Origin: Mycobacterium rhizamassiliense
Lineage (GTDB): Bacteria; Actinomycetota; Actinomycetes; Mycobacteriales; Mycobacteriaceae
Direction of reading: 5' to 3'
DNA length: 64,000 bases
NCBI RefSeq assembly: GCF_900157375.1
Contig: NZ_LT721901.1
Coordinates: 4,731,685-4,795,684, forward strand
Position numbers and translations under genes: made by a program. Every line of letters starts with the position of its first letter. The stretch's first letter is position 1. Below, one piece after another: positions 42,952 to 52,095 of the stretch. The notes beneath the pieces are model-generated. The model saw only the letters and a list, made by a program, of their open reading frames with translations, searched no databases and was not told the origin of the DNA.

Positions 42952-43172
42952 AGGCTTATACCGTCTCACGTCACCTGCCGGAAAGACCGCTGATCTGCCC
43001 GCGTCGCGGGAAATTCACGTCCGATATGCCCTGGTAGGCCACCCGAAGTGGATCGGCGCACGACGGTGTCTGCGGGCCCGGGTTGTGAGCCCCACCACAC
43101 GTCGGCGCTTCGATTCGGTGTGTCGGTCGGTGGCCTGGGAGGCTGGATGACTTGGAGGTGTTGGGGGCTTTG

Positions 43173-44945
43173 ATGGACACCCACGATTTAGCGGAATCGC
43201 GCTCGTCAAGTGTCGGAGGAATCCTCGCCTGGCTCGGCGGTGGGCACTGGGGCGAACTGCGGGAACGGCACGAACGGTCCAGCCACGCGGTTGCCGGCGT
43301 GATCGTACTGCTGGGCGCAGTGCTCGCCTGGCTGGTCGGCACCACGGCGGTGAGCCAGTCGGCGCGCTGGCCGCTGCTGGCCGTCACCCCGGTGACGCTG
43401 GTGTTGGGTCTGCTGGTCGGCGCGGTGACCCGCGGCATCGCCGGCGGCTCCGACCGGGGCCGGCCGGGCACCGCCGGACGTGCGGCCGTCGCGGTCGCGG
43501 TCGGAGTGATCGTCGGAGAACTCGCCGCGCTCGTCGTGTTCTCCGGGGCGATCGACCGTCGCCTCGACGAACGGGCCCTGCGCGCCGCAGACACGGCACC
43601 CGCCGTCGCGCAGGCTTCAGAATCCCTGCAGCAGACGCGCGTCGCGCGTGCCGGCCTGGACGCCGCGGTGGAACAGGCCCGGGCGAATCAGGACAAGGCG
43701 TTGATCGTCGCGCGCTGCGAATACAACCCCACCCCGGATTGCCCGCAGACCCGCATCACCGGCGTACCCGGCACCGGACCCGAAACACGAACGGCCAACG
43801 AGCAACTCAGCGACGCGCAGCGCGAGTTGGCCAATGCGCTCGCCGGCCGGGATAGGCAGGCACCCGCGTTGGACGTCGCGATCTCTCGCCAAGAGCAGCA
43901 GGTCGCCGACGCGCGGCGGGGCGCGCTCACGGGCGCCGGCGCGGGCCTCGGCACGCGTTGGATGGTCATGAACGACGTCACGCTCGCCGGCGGTGGCGCG
44001 TTGGCCCTGCGGCTGCTGACCATCGCGCTTTTCGTGTTCGTCTACCTGCTGCCCCTGATCCTGCGTCGGTGGCGGGGCGAGACGACGCACGATCGCGACG
44101 CGACGGCCCGCGCGGAACGCGAACGGGCCGACGTCGATGCGGAGACCGCGATCGCAGTCAAACGGGCCGAGATCCGCCGCGAGGCCGAAATCCTATGGGC
44201 CGAGCACCAACTCACCCAGGCCCGGATGGCCATCGAGGCGCAGGCCGAAATCGACCGTGAGCAGCAGCGCCGCCGGGTCGCCGCGGCCCTCGAGGCTCCG
44301 GCGGAAACGACGTCTCGCCGCGTATTCGAGCCGGCCGGGGACGGCATCTTCTTGCCGATTGCCGCCGAGGCCGAGGCGGCCAGCCGCGCGATCACGCAAA
44401 TGCCCAGCGGCGCAACCGATGCGACTGCGCAGCCGCCGCGCCCCACGCAGAACCTGCCGGCGCCGGTTGAGCCGCGCGGCGAGGTCGAGCCGCACCAGGA
44501 GCCCGCCGCCCCGCTGATCCCGTCGATTCCGGACGTCACCAGGGCTGCGGCGCGCTGGATCCGGCCGTTCGTGCCACCGGTGCTCGGGCGGATGATCGAC
44601 ACCACCACAGCGCCGTTGCGGTCGGCGCGTCAGGTCTTCGAAGAGGTTGAGGAGATCACTTTTTCGCTGAGGCGCAGCCGCAGGGTCACGGTCGACTCCG
44701 AGACTTCGGAGACCCAGGAACGGCCCCGGCATCAAACCGCGCCGGCCGAACCCGAGGACAGGTCGCAGCGGGCCCATCGCCGGGTGAGCGGCCACCGGCA
44801 ACACCCGCCGGTTCCCTTGTCCGCCGCGGAGATCGACGGGCTGTCCCTCACCGAGGGCGACGTCACGCTCGAGTTGATCGAGCGCGACGGGCCGCGCGAA
44901 CTGCGCTCATCGCAGGGCCCGCGGCAGCTGCCGCCCGGCAAATAG
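43173..44945 (+). CDS. DUF4407-type integral membrane protein (Rv1779c-like)
   Basis: A 590-residue membrane protein. Four hydrophobic helices (about residues 35-60, 70-90, 108-130 and 285-305) surround a long, charged, coiled-coil periplasmic or cytosolic loop (residues 135-260, with ASESLQQTRVARAG... repeats of Arg/Gln/Ala), followed by a second coiled-coil stretch (Arg/Glu/Ala-rich, 310-400) and a Pro-rich tail. Topology fits DUF4407. Position matches Rv1779c. ATG 43173 preferred; the frame opens at a TTG seven codons earlier. Confidence 0.75.
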   Translation: MDTHDLAESRSSSVGGILAWLGGGHWGELRERHERSSHAVAGVIVLLGAVLAWLVGTTAVSQSARWPLLAVTPVTLVLGLLVGAVTRGIAGGSDRGRPGTAGRAAVAVAVGVIVGELAALVVFSGAIDRRLDERALRAADTAPAVAQASESLQQTRVARAGLDAAVEQARANQDKALIVARCEYNPTPDCPQTRITGVPGTGPETRTANEQLSDAQRELANALAGRDRQAPALDVAISRQEQQVADARRGALTGAGAGLGTRWMVMNDVTLAGGGALALRLLTIALFVFVYLLPLILRRWRGETTHDRDATARAERERADVDAETAIAVKRAEIRREAEILWAEHQLTQARMAIEAQAEIDREQQRRRVAAALEAPAETTSRRVFEPAGDGIFLPIAAEAEAASRAITQMPSGATDATAQPPRPTQNLPAPVEPRGEVEPHQEPAAPLIPSIPDVTRAAARWIRPFVPPVLGRMIDTTTAPLRSARQVFEEVEEITFSLRRSRRVTVDSETSETQERPRHQTAPAEPEDRSQRAHRRVSGHRQHPPVPLSAAEIDGLSLTEGDVTLELIERDGPRELRSSQGPRQLPPGK

Positions 44946-44955
44946 CCCCCGGGTT

Positions 44956-45774
44956 CTACTCGTCGCCGAAGGCCGCATGGAGCTCGGGCAAAAAGCCGGC
45001 CAGGTGGTTCATCTCCTGGGCGCAGTGCACCAGCAGATTGCGGGCGCTGGTCTCGGCGTTGCCGAGAATCCGTGCCGCGATGGGCCGCACCGCCCGCGAC
45101 GCCACGCCGGGCGCCTTGCGCACCGAGATGTAGGGTCCGCCCATCCAGAACCGTGACCGCATCTCGGCACCGGCCTGGGTCGACCGCACGTGGTGGATGA
45201 ACCAGCCGACGTCCACCGGGGCATCGCTGGCGCCCAGCCGGGCGCAGATGGCGACCGCGCCGTCGCCGTCGGGCGGGCATCCCATGTCGGCCGGGGCGAC
45301 GAATTGGATTGCGCCATTGAGCTTTGACGAGCCGATGTACTCGCTGATCAACGACCAGCGCCCGATATACCGCTGGGCGCCCTCGCGGCGCGCGTCTCCA
45401 TCTTTCGAGCCGTCCTTCCATGCGGCGGACAGGTGTGCGCGCGGATGCCACAGCTTGTACCGGCGGGTGTCGCAACCGTGCCAACCGAACCACCACGACC
45501 ACATCGCCGGGGTGACGCCAGGCATGTCGGTGCGCACCGACACCTGATAGCTGCCGTCGTCCAGGACGCCGTAGCCGTTCTCGGTCTGCTGATACCCCTC
45601 GTCGGCGACGCTGCCCGCCTCGTCGAACGCCAGCAGTGCCATCCCGCCTTGCGGGCCGTGTTCCAGCGCCTCGACGACATGTGCTGGCAGCGCGGCCATT
45701 TCGGGCTTGAAGAACTTGCCGAACGGCGTGTTGGCGTCGTCGCCGCGATACCCGAGGTAAAGATCGTCGGCCAT
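44956..45774 (-). CDS. DAPG-hydrolase (PhlG) family protein (Rv1775-like)
   Basis: A 272-residue protein. MWSWWFGWHGCDTRRYKLWH is the hallmark of the zinc-dependent 2,4-diacetylphloroglucinol/phloretin hydrolase family, which cleave C-C bonds of acylated phenols; further conserved residues are in DVGWFIHHVRST and LVHCAQEMNHLAGFLPEL (His and Glu as possible metal ligands). Its ATG shares a base with the stop of the flavin oxidase gene, so the two form an operon. The substrate is unknown; an acylated phenolic or ketone is a reasonable guess. Confidence 0.75.
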   Translation of the reverse strand: MADDLYLGYRGDDANTPFGKFFKPEMAALPAHVVEALEHGPQGGMALLAFDEAGSVADEGYQQTENGYGVLDDGSYQVSVRTDMPGVTPAMWSWWFGWHGCDTRRYKLWHPRAHLSAAWKDGSKDGDARREGAQRYIGRWSLISEYIGSSKLNGAIQFVAPADMGCPPDGDGAVAICARLGASDAPVDVGWFIHHVRSTQAGAEMRSRFWMGGPYISVRKAPGVASRAVRPIAARILGNAETSARNLLVHCAQEMNHLAGFLPELHAAFGDE

Positions 45775-47114
45775 CAGAGTCGCCCCATCCAGCTGTTGAA
45801 CAACCCGTCGGGGTCATACTCGGCCCGGGTCTTGTCGAGCCGAACCATCGCGTCGTCGCTGGCGAACCGCGCCGGGCGCTGGCCGAGATTCTCGTCGGCC
45901 AGCTGAATCCCGGTGGCCAGGTGCGACATTGCGGCCATGTTGGACCGCGCCCAGTCGCCATACTTGCCGTCGTCCGCTTCGTTCTTCCACGCGCCGTACA
46001 GCGCGAGGTATACCTCGTCTTCGATGCTGTAGGCCATATCCGGGCGCTGCGGCGACGGCCCCCAGTTCAGCCACAGAAAGTGCGACGGGTGGTCGGGAAT
46101 CGTGTCGATGATGTTGTGGATGCCGGGCAGCAGGTCGTCAGCGGATGCCGACGTCCACATGTTGTCGGCCGCGTAGCGGTAGTCGGCGAGGTAATTGCTC
46201 ATCACGGCCGTGTACCAGGTGGGCATATCCGTTGGCATGTAAGGAATGTTGACCAACGCCTTGTCGACCACCGGGACGGTGCCGAAGATCTTGAGGACTT
46301 CCTCGGCCTCCTTTTCCGAGTCGGCGAAGGCCGGCGAGGCGAAGGTGATGGCCGGAGTTTCCAGGTTCATGCTCGGCACGCTTCTGCTCGCGACGATCTG
46401 CATCTCCACGCGGCGGTCTACCTCGGCGCTGACGTTGCGGGCCCAGGTGTAGATCTCGTCGGCCAGTTCGATCGGATAGACGTACACGGCGGTGCCGCAC
46501 GCGGCCGGGCGCGGGTACAGCTTGAGGTGGAAAGAGGTGACGACGGCGAAGAATCCTGGCCCGGCGCCCCGGGCGGCCCAGTAGAGATCCGGGTGATTGT
46601 CCGCGTCGCAGTAGATTTGCTCGCCGTCGGCGGTGACGACGTCGAGCCCGATGACGTTCTCGCACGCCAGGCCCCAGACGCGGCTGTTCCAGCCGTATCC
46701 GCCCTGCAGCAGGTAGCCGCCAAGGCAGACGCCCTTGCAGTGCCCGGCCGGAAAGAACAGGTTCTGGGCTTCCAGCTCCCCCATCAGGATGCTGCCGCCC
46801 TTGCCGGGGCCGACTCTCGCGGTGCCCTTTTCGGCGTCGATCTCCGCGTGGTCGATGCGGCTGACGTCCAGCAGCAAGGCGTCGTCGCGCAGGTGGTTGG
46901 CCGCCCAGCTGTGGCCGCCCGAGCGGATGTTGACTTTGCGGCCGTTGGCTTTGGCGTATCGCAGGGACTTGACGATGTCGTCCACCTCGGTCGCCTGGAC
47001 TATGACCTCCGGGTGGCGCGCGGGCACGCGCTGGTTCCATACGGTGCCAGACCGGGCGGCTTCATAGCCGTCGTCGCCGCGGAAGAAGTGTCGTCCTGCA
47101 GGTAGCGCACTCAT
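45774..47114 (-). CDS. FAD-linked oxidase, berberine-bridge type (Rv1774-like)
   Basis: A 446-residue PCMH-type flavin oxidase. The FAD is expected to be bound to His in RSGGHSWAANHL and to Cys in AGHCKGVCLGG, the double covalent attachment typical of berberine-bridge-like oxidases. The C-terminus (RLDKTRAEYDPDGLFNSWMG) is the BBE motif. It oxidises an alcohol or phenolic substrate with O2. It is divergent from the IclR regulator and shares its control region, so it is probably the regulated gene together with the DAPG-hydrolase gene. Confidence 0.88.
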   Translation of the reverse strand: MSALPAGRHFFRGDDGYEAARSGTVWNQRVPARHPEVIVQATEVDDIVKSLRYAKANGRKVNIRSGGHSWAANHLRDDALLLDVSRIDHAEIDAEKGTARVGPGKGGSILMGELEAQNLFFPAGHCKGVCLGGYLLQGGYGWNSRVWGLACENVIGLDVVTADGEQIYCDADNHPDLYWAARGAGPGFFAVVTSFHLKLYPRPAACGTAVYVYPIELADEIYTWARNVSAEVDRRVEMQIVASRSVPSMNLETPAITFASPAFADSEKEAEEVLKIFGTVPVVDKALVNIPYMPTDMPTWYTAVMSNYLADYRYAADNMWTSASADDLLPGIHNIIDTIPDHPSHFLWLNWGPSPQRPDMAYSIEDEVYLALYGAWKNEADDGKYGDWARSNMAAMSHLATGIQLADENLGQRPARFASDDAMVRLDKTRAEYDPDGLFNSWMGRL

Positions 47115-47128
47115 CTAGAGCTCCTATG

Positions 47129-47168
47129 GTCCGTATTGCGGTTCTTTGCAGTCCGTGATGCGGATCAC
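47129..47168. promoter_or_regulatory. Candidate IclR operator
   Basis: Two imperfect direct repeats, GTCCGTATTGCGG (47129-47141) and GTCCGTGATGCGG (47151-47163), are 22 bases apart, two helical turns. Over the second lies a perfect dyad GTGAT-GCGG-ATCAC (47155-47168). The site lies between the divergent flavin oxidase and IclR genes, which is where an IclR-family dimer would bind. Confidence 0.6.
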
Positions 47169-47189
47169 TATAGTGGCAGGGTGCCGCCT

Positions 47190-47927
47190 ATGGAACCGGA
47201 ACAGCAAACCAATCGCGACGAAGGCATCCAGGTGCTGCGCCGCGCCGCCGCCGCGCTCGATGAGATCGCCGCCGAGCCGGGGCAGCTGCGCCTCGTCGAC
47301 CTCGGCGAGCGGCTCGGGCTGGCCAAGTCGACCGCTCGCCGCCTGCTCGTCGGCCTGGTCGAAGTCGGGCTGGCCAGCTCCGACTCGAGCGGCCGCTTCT
47401 CGCTCGGCGAGCGGCTGCTGGGCTTCGGCAGCGCGGCCGGTCCGCATATCTCGGCGCTCTTTCGGCCGACGATCGAGCGGGTGTCGCGCGTTACCGAGGG
47501 CGAAACCGTCGATCTGTCGATCCTGCGCGGCCAGCGAATGTGGTTCGTCGACCAGATCGAGTCGTCGTATCGCCTCCGGGCGGTCTCTGCCGTCGGTGTC
47601 CGCTTCCCGCTGGAGGTGACGGCCAACGGGAAGGCGGCGCTGGCGGCCCTCGACGACGCTGAGGTCGACAGCATCATCGCCAGGTTCAGCCCCGAGGTCG
47701 CCGACGGGCTGCGCGCTGAGGTGGCCGAAATACGGCACACGGGAATCGCTTTTGACCGCGGGGAACACACCGCCGGAATATCGGCCGCCGCCATCGCGCG
47801 CCGCGCGGTGGGCGACAACGTGGTCGCCATCTCGGTGCCGGCGCCGACCGACCGCTTCCTGGAGAAGGAACAGCGCATCGTCGAAGCATTGCGTACCGCG
47901 GCCGATTCGCCGGCGTGGAACCGTTGA
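47190..47927 (+). CDS. IclR family transcriptional regulator (Rv1773c-like)
   Basis: A 245-residue regulator. The N-terminal winged helix-turn-helix (LVDLGERLGLAKSTARRLLV) is at residues 30-65 and the effector domain follows (GHTVDL-like ETVDLSILRG, then AAIARRAVGDNVVAISVPAP near the end). ATG 47190 chosen; a GTG three codons upstream is possible. It is divergent from the flavin oxidase/DAPG-hydrolase pair and very likely controls it and itself. Confidence 0.88.
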   Translation: MEPEQQTNRDEGIQVLRRAAAALDEIAAEPGQLRLVDLGERLGLAKSTARRLLVGLVEVGLASSDSSGRFSLGERLLGFGSAAGPHISALFRPTIERVSRVTEGETVDLSILRGQRMWFVDQIESSYRLRAVSAVGVRFPLEVTANGKAALAALDDAEVDSIIARFSPEVADGLRAEVAEIRHTGIAFDRGEHTAGISAAAIARRAVGDNVVAISVPAPTDRFLEKEQRIVEALRTAADSPAWNR

Positions 47928-48191
47928 GCGGACGTGAAATCGGCGTGAAGATTCGCTGACGCGCCTGGCCGCGCTACCTGATCAGCGTGATGCCGTGATC
48001 AACCGCGCTCTCCGGCGGTGCCGGCTCACTCTTCCGGTGCCGCCGCGCGCGCCGTGACTTCCCGGGCCACTGCAAATCAAGCGGGAAAACACCGCGCTCA
48101 CACGGGTTTTGGCTCACATCGGACTGAAAATGATTGGCAACGGCCAAGGCACCCCCCGGAACCTCGGCCGCGCCAAGTCCATCATCACCAC

Positions 48192-48482
48192 TCAACAGGT
48201 GGCCATCTCCGGTCGCCCGAACAATTGGCCCCATTCGTACCGCGCCGCAGACTGAGCCTCGGAGAAGCTGGACGTCTTCTCGCCCTCGCCCGCCAGGTGC
48301 ACCAGCGCCCATGCCATGGCGAATACCGGAACTCTGTGTCGCAGTGCGGCGGTGTGCAATTCGTCGAGAGCCGCGTCCGAGCGGCACCGGCGAAGCCCGA
48401 TAAGAATCCCCCGCGCGGTGTCGAGGATGCGGCCAGACCCGGGACCGCACGAAGTCTGCGCGGGAACCCAGTTCGCCTTCAT
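48192..48482 (-). CDS. Stand-alone ANTAR-domain protein
   Basis: A 96-residue protein. The pattern ILDTARGILIGLRRC..AALDELHTAALRH.VPV..MAWALV is that of ANTAR, the RNA-binding antiterminator domain, which binds paired hairpins. Usually ANTAR follows a GAF or PAS sensor; here there are only 20-25 residues before it. The ATG has AGGAGG 8 bases upstream, which decides the start among several in-frame ATGs. It is oriented away from the catabolic genes and could act in trans on their leader RNA. Confidence 0.65.
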   Translation of the reverse strand: MKANWVPAQTSCGPGSGRILDTARGILIGLRRCRSDAALDELHTAALRHRVPVFAMAWALVHLAGEGEKTSSFSEAQSAARYEWGQLFGRPEMATC

Positions 48483-48723
48483 ACTCTCCATACCTCCTGT
48501 ACGCGTAGCCAAATCCGCTACCCCACATAGCGGATAAGAATCATTGCGACTAACCACAACTCGCCGCGTTGATTCTCAAAGGCGTACTGTGACATGATTT
48601 GTGGATTCGGGCCGATGTGCCATACCGCCGCGTGATTCGATACGCGGTTGTGACCGTGCCGAGATCGGTTCGCGCGGTAAAGAAATCGCAAACCGTGGCA
48701 CACTTATCGCCCGAAAACTCGCC

Positions 48724-49944
48724 TCACAGGATGGCGTTGAGGTCCTTGGCCTTGGCGATATCGTCCCAGTCCACGCCGAGTTCGAGCAGGATCTCCTCGG
48801 TGTGCTGCCCATGTTCGGGGGCACGCGCTGGGGCCGGTGGCGTCTCATCGAATTGCACGGGCGCCGCGACGATCCGGTATTCCTCGCCGTAATCGTCGAC
48901 GTTTGTCACGACATACCCGTTGGGGCCCACCTGCGGATCGTTGAGCGTCTCCCGCGGCGTTGCCAGGGCGCCCCAGACGCCCGGTTCGTCGGCCAGCACC
49001 TCCCGCCAGTGTGCGAGGTCATGGGCGGCGAAGGCGTTGGCCACGATCTCGGTGGCCGCCGCCGCGTTGGCGATCAGGTTGCTCGACGGCACGAACCGCT
49101 CGTCGGTGGCCAGTTCGCCCAAACCCATTCGCGCACAGAAGCCGGCCCAGAACTTGTCCGGCTGCAGGAACACCAACTGGATCCACCGGCCGTCTTTCGT
49201 CTTGTACCGGTTCACCAGCGGGTTGATCGCCAAGCCGGGCGGTGCGCCCGGGATGCCGTCGATATCGAAGAAATCGGCGGCTGAGATAGACGGCGCGATG
49301 GACCACATCGCCTGCGCCAGCAGCGACGAGTCCACGATGGTCGATTCGCCGGTGCGTTCCCGGTGAAACAACGCCGCGCACACGCCCCCGGCCAGCGTCG
49401 CGCCGCCCTGCAGGTCGCCGAACCCGGGGCCCTGGACGGCGGGCGTCTCGGTGCCGAAGGGGGTCAGCGTGTAAGCGACCCCGCCCCGCGCCAAATACGT
49501 AGCGGCATCGAAGCCGCCGCGATCGCGATCGGGACCGCGCACCCCCAAGCCGGTGCCGCGGGCGATGATGATCTTCGGGTTGAACGCGCGGATGTCCTCG
49601 ACGGTCAGCCTCGCCCGCTGCAGCGCCCCGGGCAGCCAGTTGGTCAGAAACACGTCCGCGCTGGCCAACAGGCGGCCGAACAGTGCGCGACCCGCGTCGG
49701 ATTTCACGTCGATCGCGATGCTGCGCTTGCCGCGGTTGCCCAACTCGAGGATGAAGTCGGCGTCCGGGCGGGCCGCGGCGCGGGTGAAGCCACCGACGAC
49801 CAGCGCGCGCCCCGGATCACCGGCAGCCACGCCCTCCACCTTGATGACGTCGGCGCCCCAATCCGACAACGCCGCACCCGCGGACGGGACATAAGTCCAC
49901 GACGCCAACTCGATGATCCGGACTCCGCTGAGCACGCCTGACAT
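48724..49944 (-). CDS. CoA-transferase family III (CaiB/BaiF)
   Basis: A 406-residue formyl-CoA transferase/AMACR-type protein. Opening GVRIIELASWTYVPSAG, ADVIKVE, NRGKRSIAID, then the catalytic Asp in GPGFGDLQGG. It transfers CoA between carboxylic acids or racemises an alpha-methylacyl-CoA. It is divergent from the SDR gene across 240 bases that include an AT-rich TAAC-gatttta-GTTA dyad (49979-49993), a possible TetR-type operator. Likely part of the degradation cluster. Confidence 0.88.
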   Translation of the reverse strand: MSGVLSGVRIIELASWTYVPSAGAALSDWGADVIKVEGVAAGDPGRALVVGGFTRAAARPDADFILELGNRGKRSIAIDVKSDAGRALFGRLLASADVFLTNWLPGALQRARLTVEDIRAFNPKIIIARGTGLGVRGPDRDRGGFDAATYLARGGVAYTLTPFGTETPAVQGPGFGDLQGGATLAGGVCAALFHRERTGESTIVDSSLLAQAMWSIAPSISAADFFDIDGIPGAPPGLAINPLVNRYKTKDGRWIQLVFLQPDKFWAGFCARMGLGELATDERFVPSSNLIANAAAATEIVANAFAAHDLAHWREVLADEPGVWGALATPRETLNDPQVGPNGYVVTNVDDYGEEYRIVAAPVQFDETPPAPARAPEHGQHTEEILLELGVDWDDIAKAKDLNAIL

Positions 49945-50184
49945 GGAGAAATCCCCTCGGTCCGCTTTCTTGCTATTTTAACGATTTTAGTTACTGTAAG
50001 GGATATTGGCAGCCCGGCTGGCAGTTGTTCGTCCAAGAGATGCGATGGAGCCGACCCTTGGCAGATTCCGATCCCCGGTGCGTCGACGGTGCGGCCGAAC
50101 TTCGTGCCCAGACGGCGCCGGTAGCGAACGGAGTTGGGATCCAACGCGGATCGTCGGAATAGACACCGAGGCGAAGGGCGGGCG

Positions 50185-51048
50185 ATGGGCAGGGTAACGG
50201 GCAAGGTGGCCGTCGTCAGCGGCGCCGCGCGGGGTCAGGGGCGGTCGCACGCACGGATGCTGGCGGCCGAAGGCGCGGACATCATCGCGGTGGACCTGTG
50301 CGAGGACATCGAGACCAACGAGTACCCGCTGGCCCGGCCCGAAGACCTCGACGAGACGGCCCGATTGGTCGAGAAGGAAGGGCAACGCGCGTTCACGGCG
50401 ATCGCCGACGTGCGCGACCGGGCGGCCCTGTCGACCGCGATCGACCAGGGCGTCGCCGAGTTCGGGCATCTGGATGTCGTGATCGCCAATGCCGGCATCT
50501 GCCCGCTCACCGCGGGCCTGCCCCCGCAGGCGTTTGCGGACGCGGTGGACGTGGACCTGCTCGGGGTGCTCAACCTCGTCCACGCCAGCCTCAAGCATCT
50601 GCAGTCCGGAGCGTCCATCATCGTGATCGGTTCCAACGCGGCATTCATGTCGTCGATGAACACCGGCGGGATCGACGGCGGTCCAGGCGGAGCCGGCTAC
50701 GCCTTCGCGAAACTGGCTGCCGCGCATTACGTCAACGACTTCGCCCTGGCGCTCGCCAAGTTCTCCATCCGGATGAACGCGGTGCACCCGACGAATGTCA
50801 ACACCGACATGCTGCACAGCGCGCCGATGTACCGGGCTTTCCGGCCCGACCTGACGAACCCGACTCGCGAGGACGCCGAGCCGATTTTCCCGTTCGTCCA
50901 GGCGATGCCGATCCCCTACGTCGAACCTGAGGACATCAGCGAGGCCGTGCTCTTCCTCGCCTCGGACGCCGCCCGCTACATCACCGGGCAGCAGTTGCGC
51001 GTCGACGGTGGCGGCTTCCTCAAGGTCAAGCCCTGGTCGGGCGCGTAG
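50185..51048 (+). CDS. Mycofactocin-type SDR oxidoreductase
   Basis: A 287-residue short-chain dehydrogenase. The cofactor motif is SGAARGQGRSH, then IANAGI, a Ser in IVIGSNAAF and the catalytic GYAFAK pair (Tyr and Lys). An insert after the second strand (CEDIETNEYPLARPEDL) and NTDMLHS near the end are typical of the mycofactocin-dependent, carveol-dehydrogenase-like SDR family, in which NAD is not exchanged. It probably oxidises an alcohol in the pathway. First gene of the plus-strand cluster, which runs without large gaps to 58821. Confidence 0.85.
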   Translation: MGRVTGKVAVVSGAARGQGRSHARMLAAEGADIIAVDLCEDIETNEYPLARPEDLDETARLVEKEGQRAFTAIADVRDRAALSTAIDQGVAEFGHLDVVIANAGICPLTAGLPPQAFADAVDVDLLGVLNLVHASLKHLQSGASIIVIGSNAAFMSSMNTGGIDGGPGGAGYAFAKLAAAHYVNDFALALAKFSIRMNAVHPTNVNTDMLHSAPMYRAFRPDLTNPTREDAEPIFPFVQAMPIPYVEPEDISEAVLFLASDAARYITGQQLRVDGGGFLKVKPWSGA

Positions 51049-51098
51049 CCGATGGCATCGTCAATCCGGCTGCGGTGCAACGGGACTGGAACGATTCG

Positions 51099-52085
51099 AT
51101 GACCGAGGACCATCCCGAGGACGTGCAGCGCCGGCTCTACGAGCTGATGGTTCTGATGAAGGCGGCCGACGACCGGCTGTCCAAGGGCATCGGCACCGGC
51201 GAATTCATGTGCGTGTACTGGCCGTCGCGCGGTCAGGAGGCGATCGCGGCCGCGATGGGCACCGCGCTGCGACCCGACGACCAGTTGGTGACGACCTATC
51301 GGGGGCTGCACGACCTCATCGGCAAAGGGGTCCCCCTCGAGGAGATCTACGGCGAGATGATGGGCCGCACTGTCGGCGCCGCCCGGGGCAAGGGCGGCAC
51401 CATGCACATCGCCAAACCCGAGGTGGGCGTGATGCTTTCGACGGGCATCGTCGGTGCCGGACCACCCGTGGCCGTGGGGCTGGCGATGGCCGCCAAGCGC
51501 AACGGGCTGGACCGCGTCACGGTCGTCAGTTTCGGCGACGGCGCCACCAACACCGGCTCGTTCCACGAGGCGGCCAACATGGCGGCGCTGTGGGATCTGC
51601 CGATGGTGTTCGTCTGCCAGAACAACCTCTACGCCGAGATGACGCCGACCGGCGACACCATGAAGCTGGAACGCGTCGCCGACCGGGCGGCCGGATACGG
51701 CATGCCCGGCATCCGCGTCGACGGCAACGACCCGATGGTCGTGAAGTCCGCGCTCGACGACGCGCTGCGGCAGGCGCGCGCCGGCGGGGGCCCGACGTTC
51801 ATCGAGTGCGTCACCTTCCGCTTCCGCGGCCACTACTTCGGTGACCGGATGCCCTACATACCCAAGGACCAATTGACCGCGGCGCTGGCGGCCGATCCGG
51901 TGCCACGGTTCCGCAACCGACTGGTCAACACCGGCCTCTGCACCCAGGACGAGCTCGACGACATCGAACAAGGTGCCCTCCAGGCCGTGGAAGCGGCGCT
52001 GCAGACGGTGATGAGCGCCGACGCCCCGTCGGCCGAGGAGCTCGACCGCGACGTGTACGCGACCCCGATCAGGTTCCCGGTCTAA
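51099..52085 (+). CDS. Thiamine-diphosphate dehydrogenase E1 alpha subunit (acetoin/2-oxoacid type)
   Basis: A 328-residue E1 alpha. It has YRGLHDLIGKGV, the G-D-G...N thiamine-diphosphate site (FGDGATNTGSFHEAAN ... CQNN) and FRGHYFGD near the end. It works with the E1 beta subunit encoded 10 bases downstream to decarboxylate a 2-oxo acid or cleave acetoin-like diketones. ATG 51099 is preferred, a GTG eight codons earlier (51075) is possible. No E2 core or E3 gene follows, only a lipoyl domain. Confidence 0.88.
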   Translation: MTEDHPEDVQRRLYELMVLMKAADDRLSKGIGTGEFMCVYWPSRGQEAIAAAMGTALRPDDQLVTTYRGLHDLIGKGVPLEEIYGEMMGRTVGAARGKGGTMHIAKPEVGVMLSTGIVGAGPPVAVGLAMAAKRNGLDRVTVVSFGDGATNTGSFHEAANMAALWDLPMVFVCQNNLYAEMTPTGDTMKLERVADRAAGYGMPGIRVDGNDPMVVKSALDDALRQARAGGGPTFIECVTFRFRGHYFGDRMPYIPKDQLTAALAADPVPRFRNRLVNTGLCTQDELDDIEQGALQAVEAALQTVMSADAPSAEELDRDVYATPIRFPV

Positions 52086-52095
52086 GGAGCCGCCG

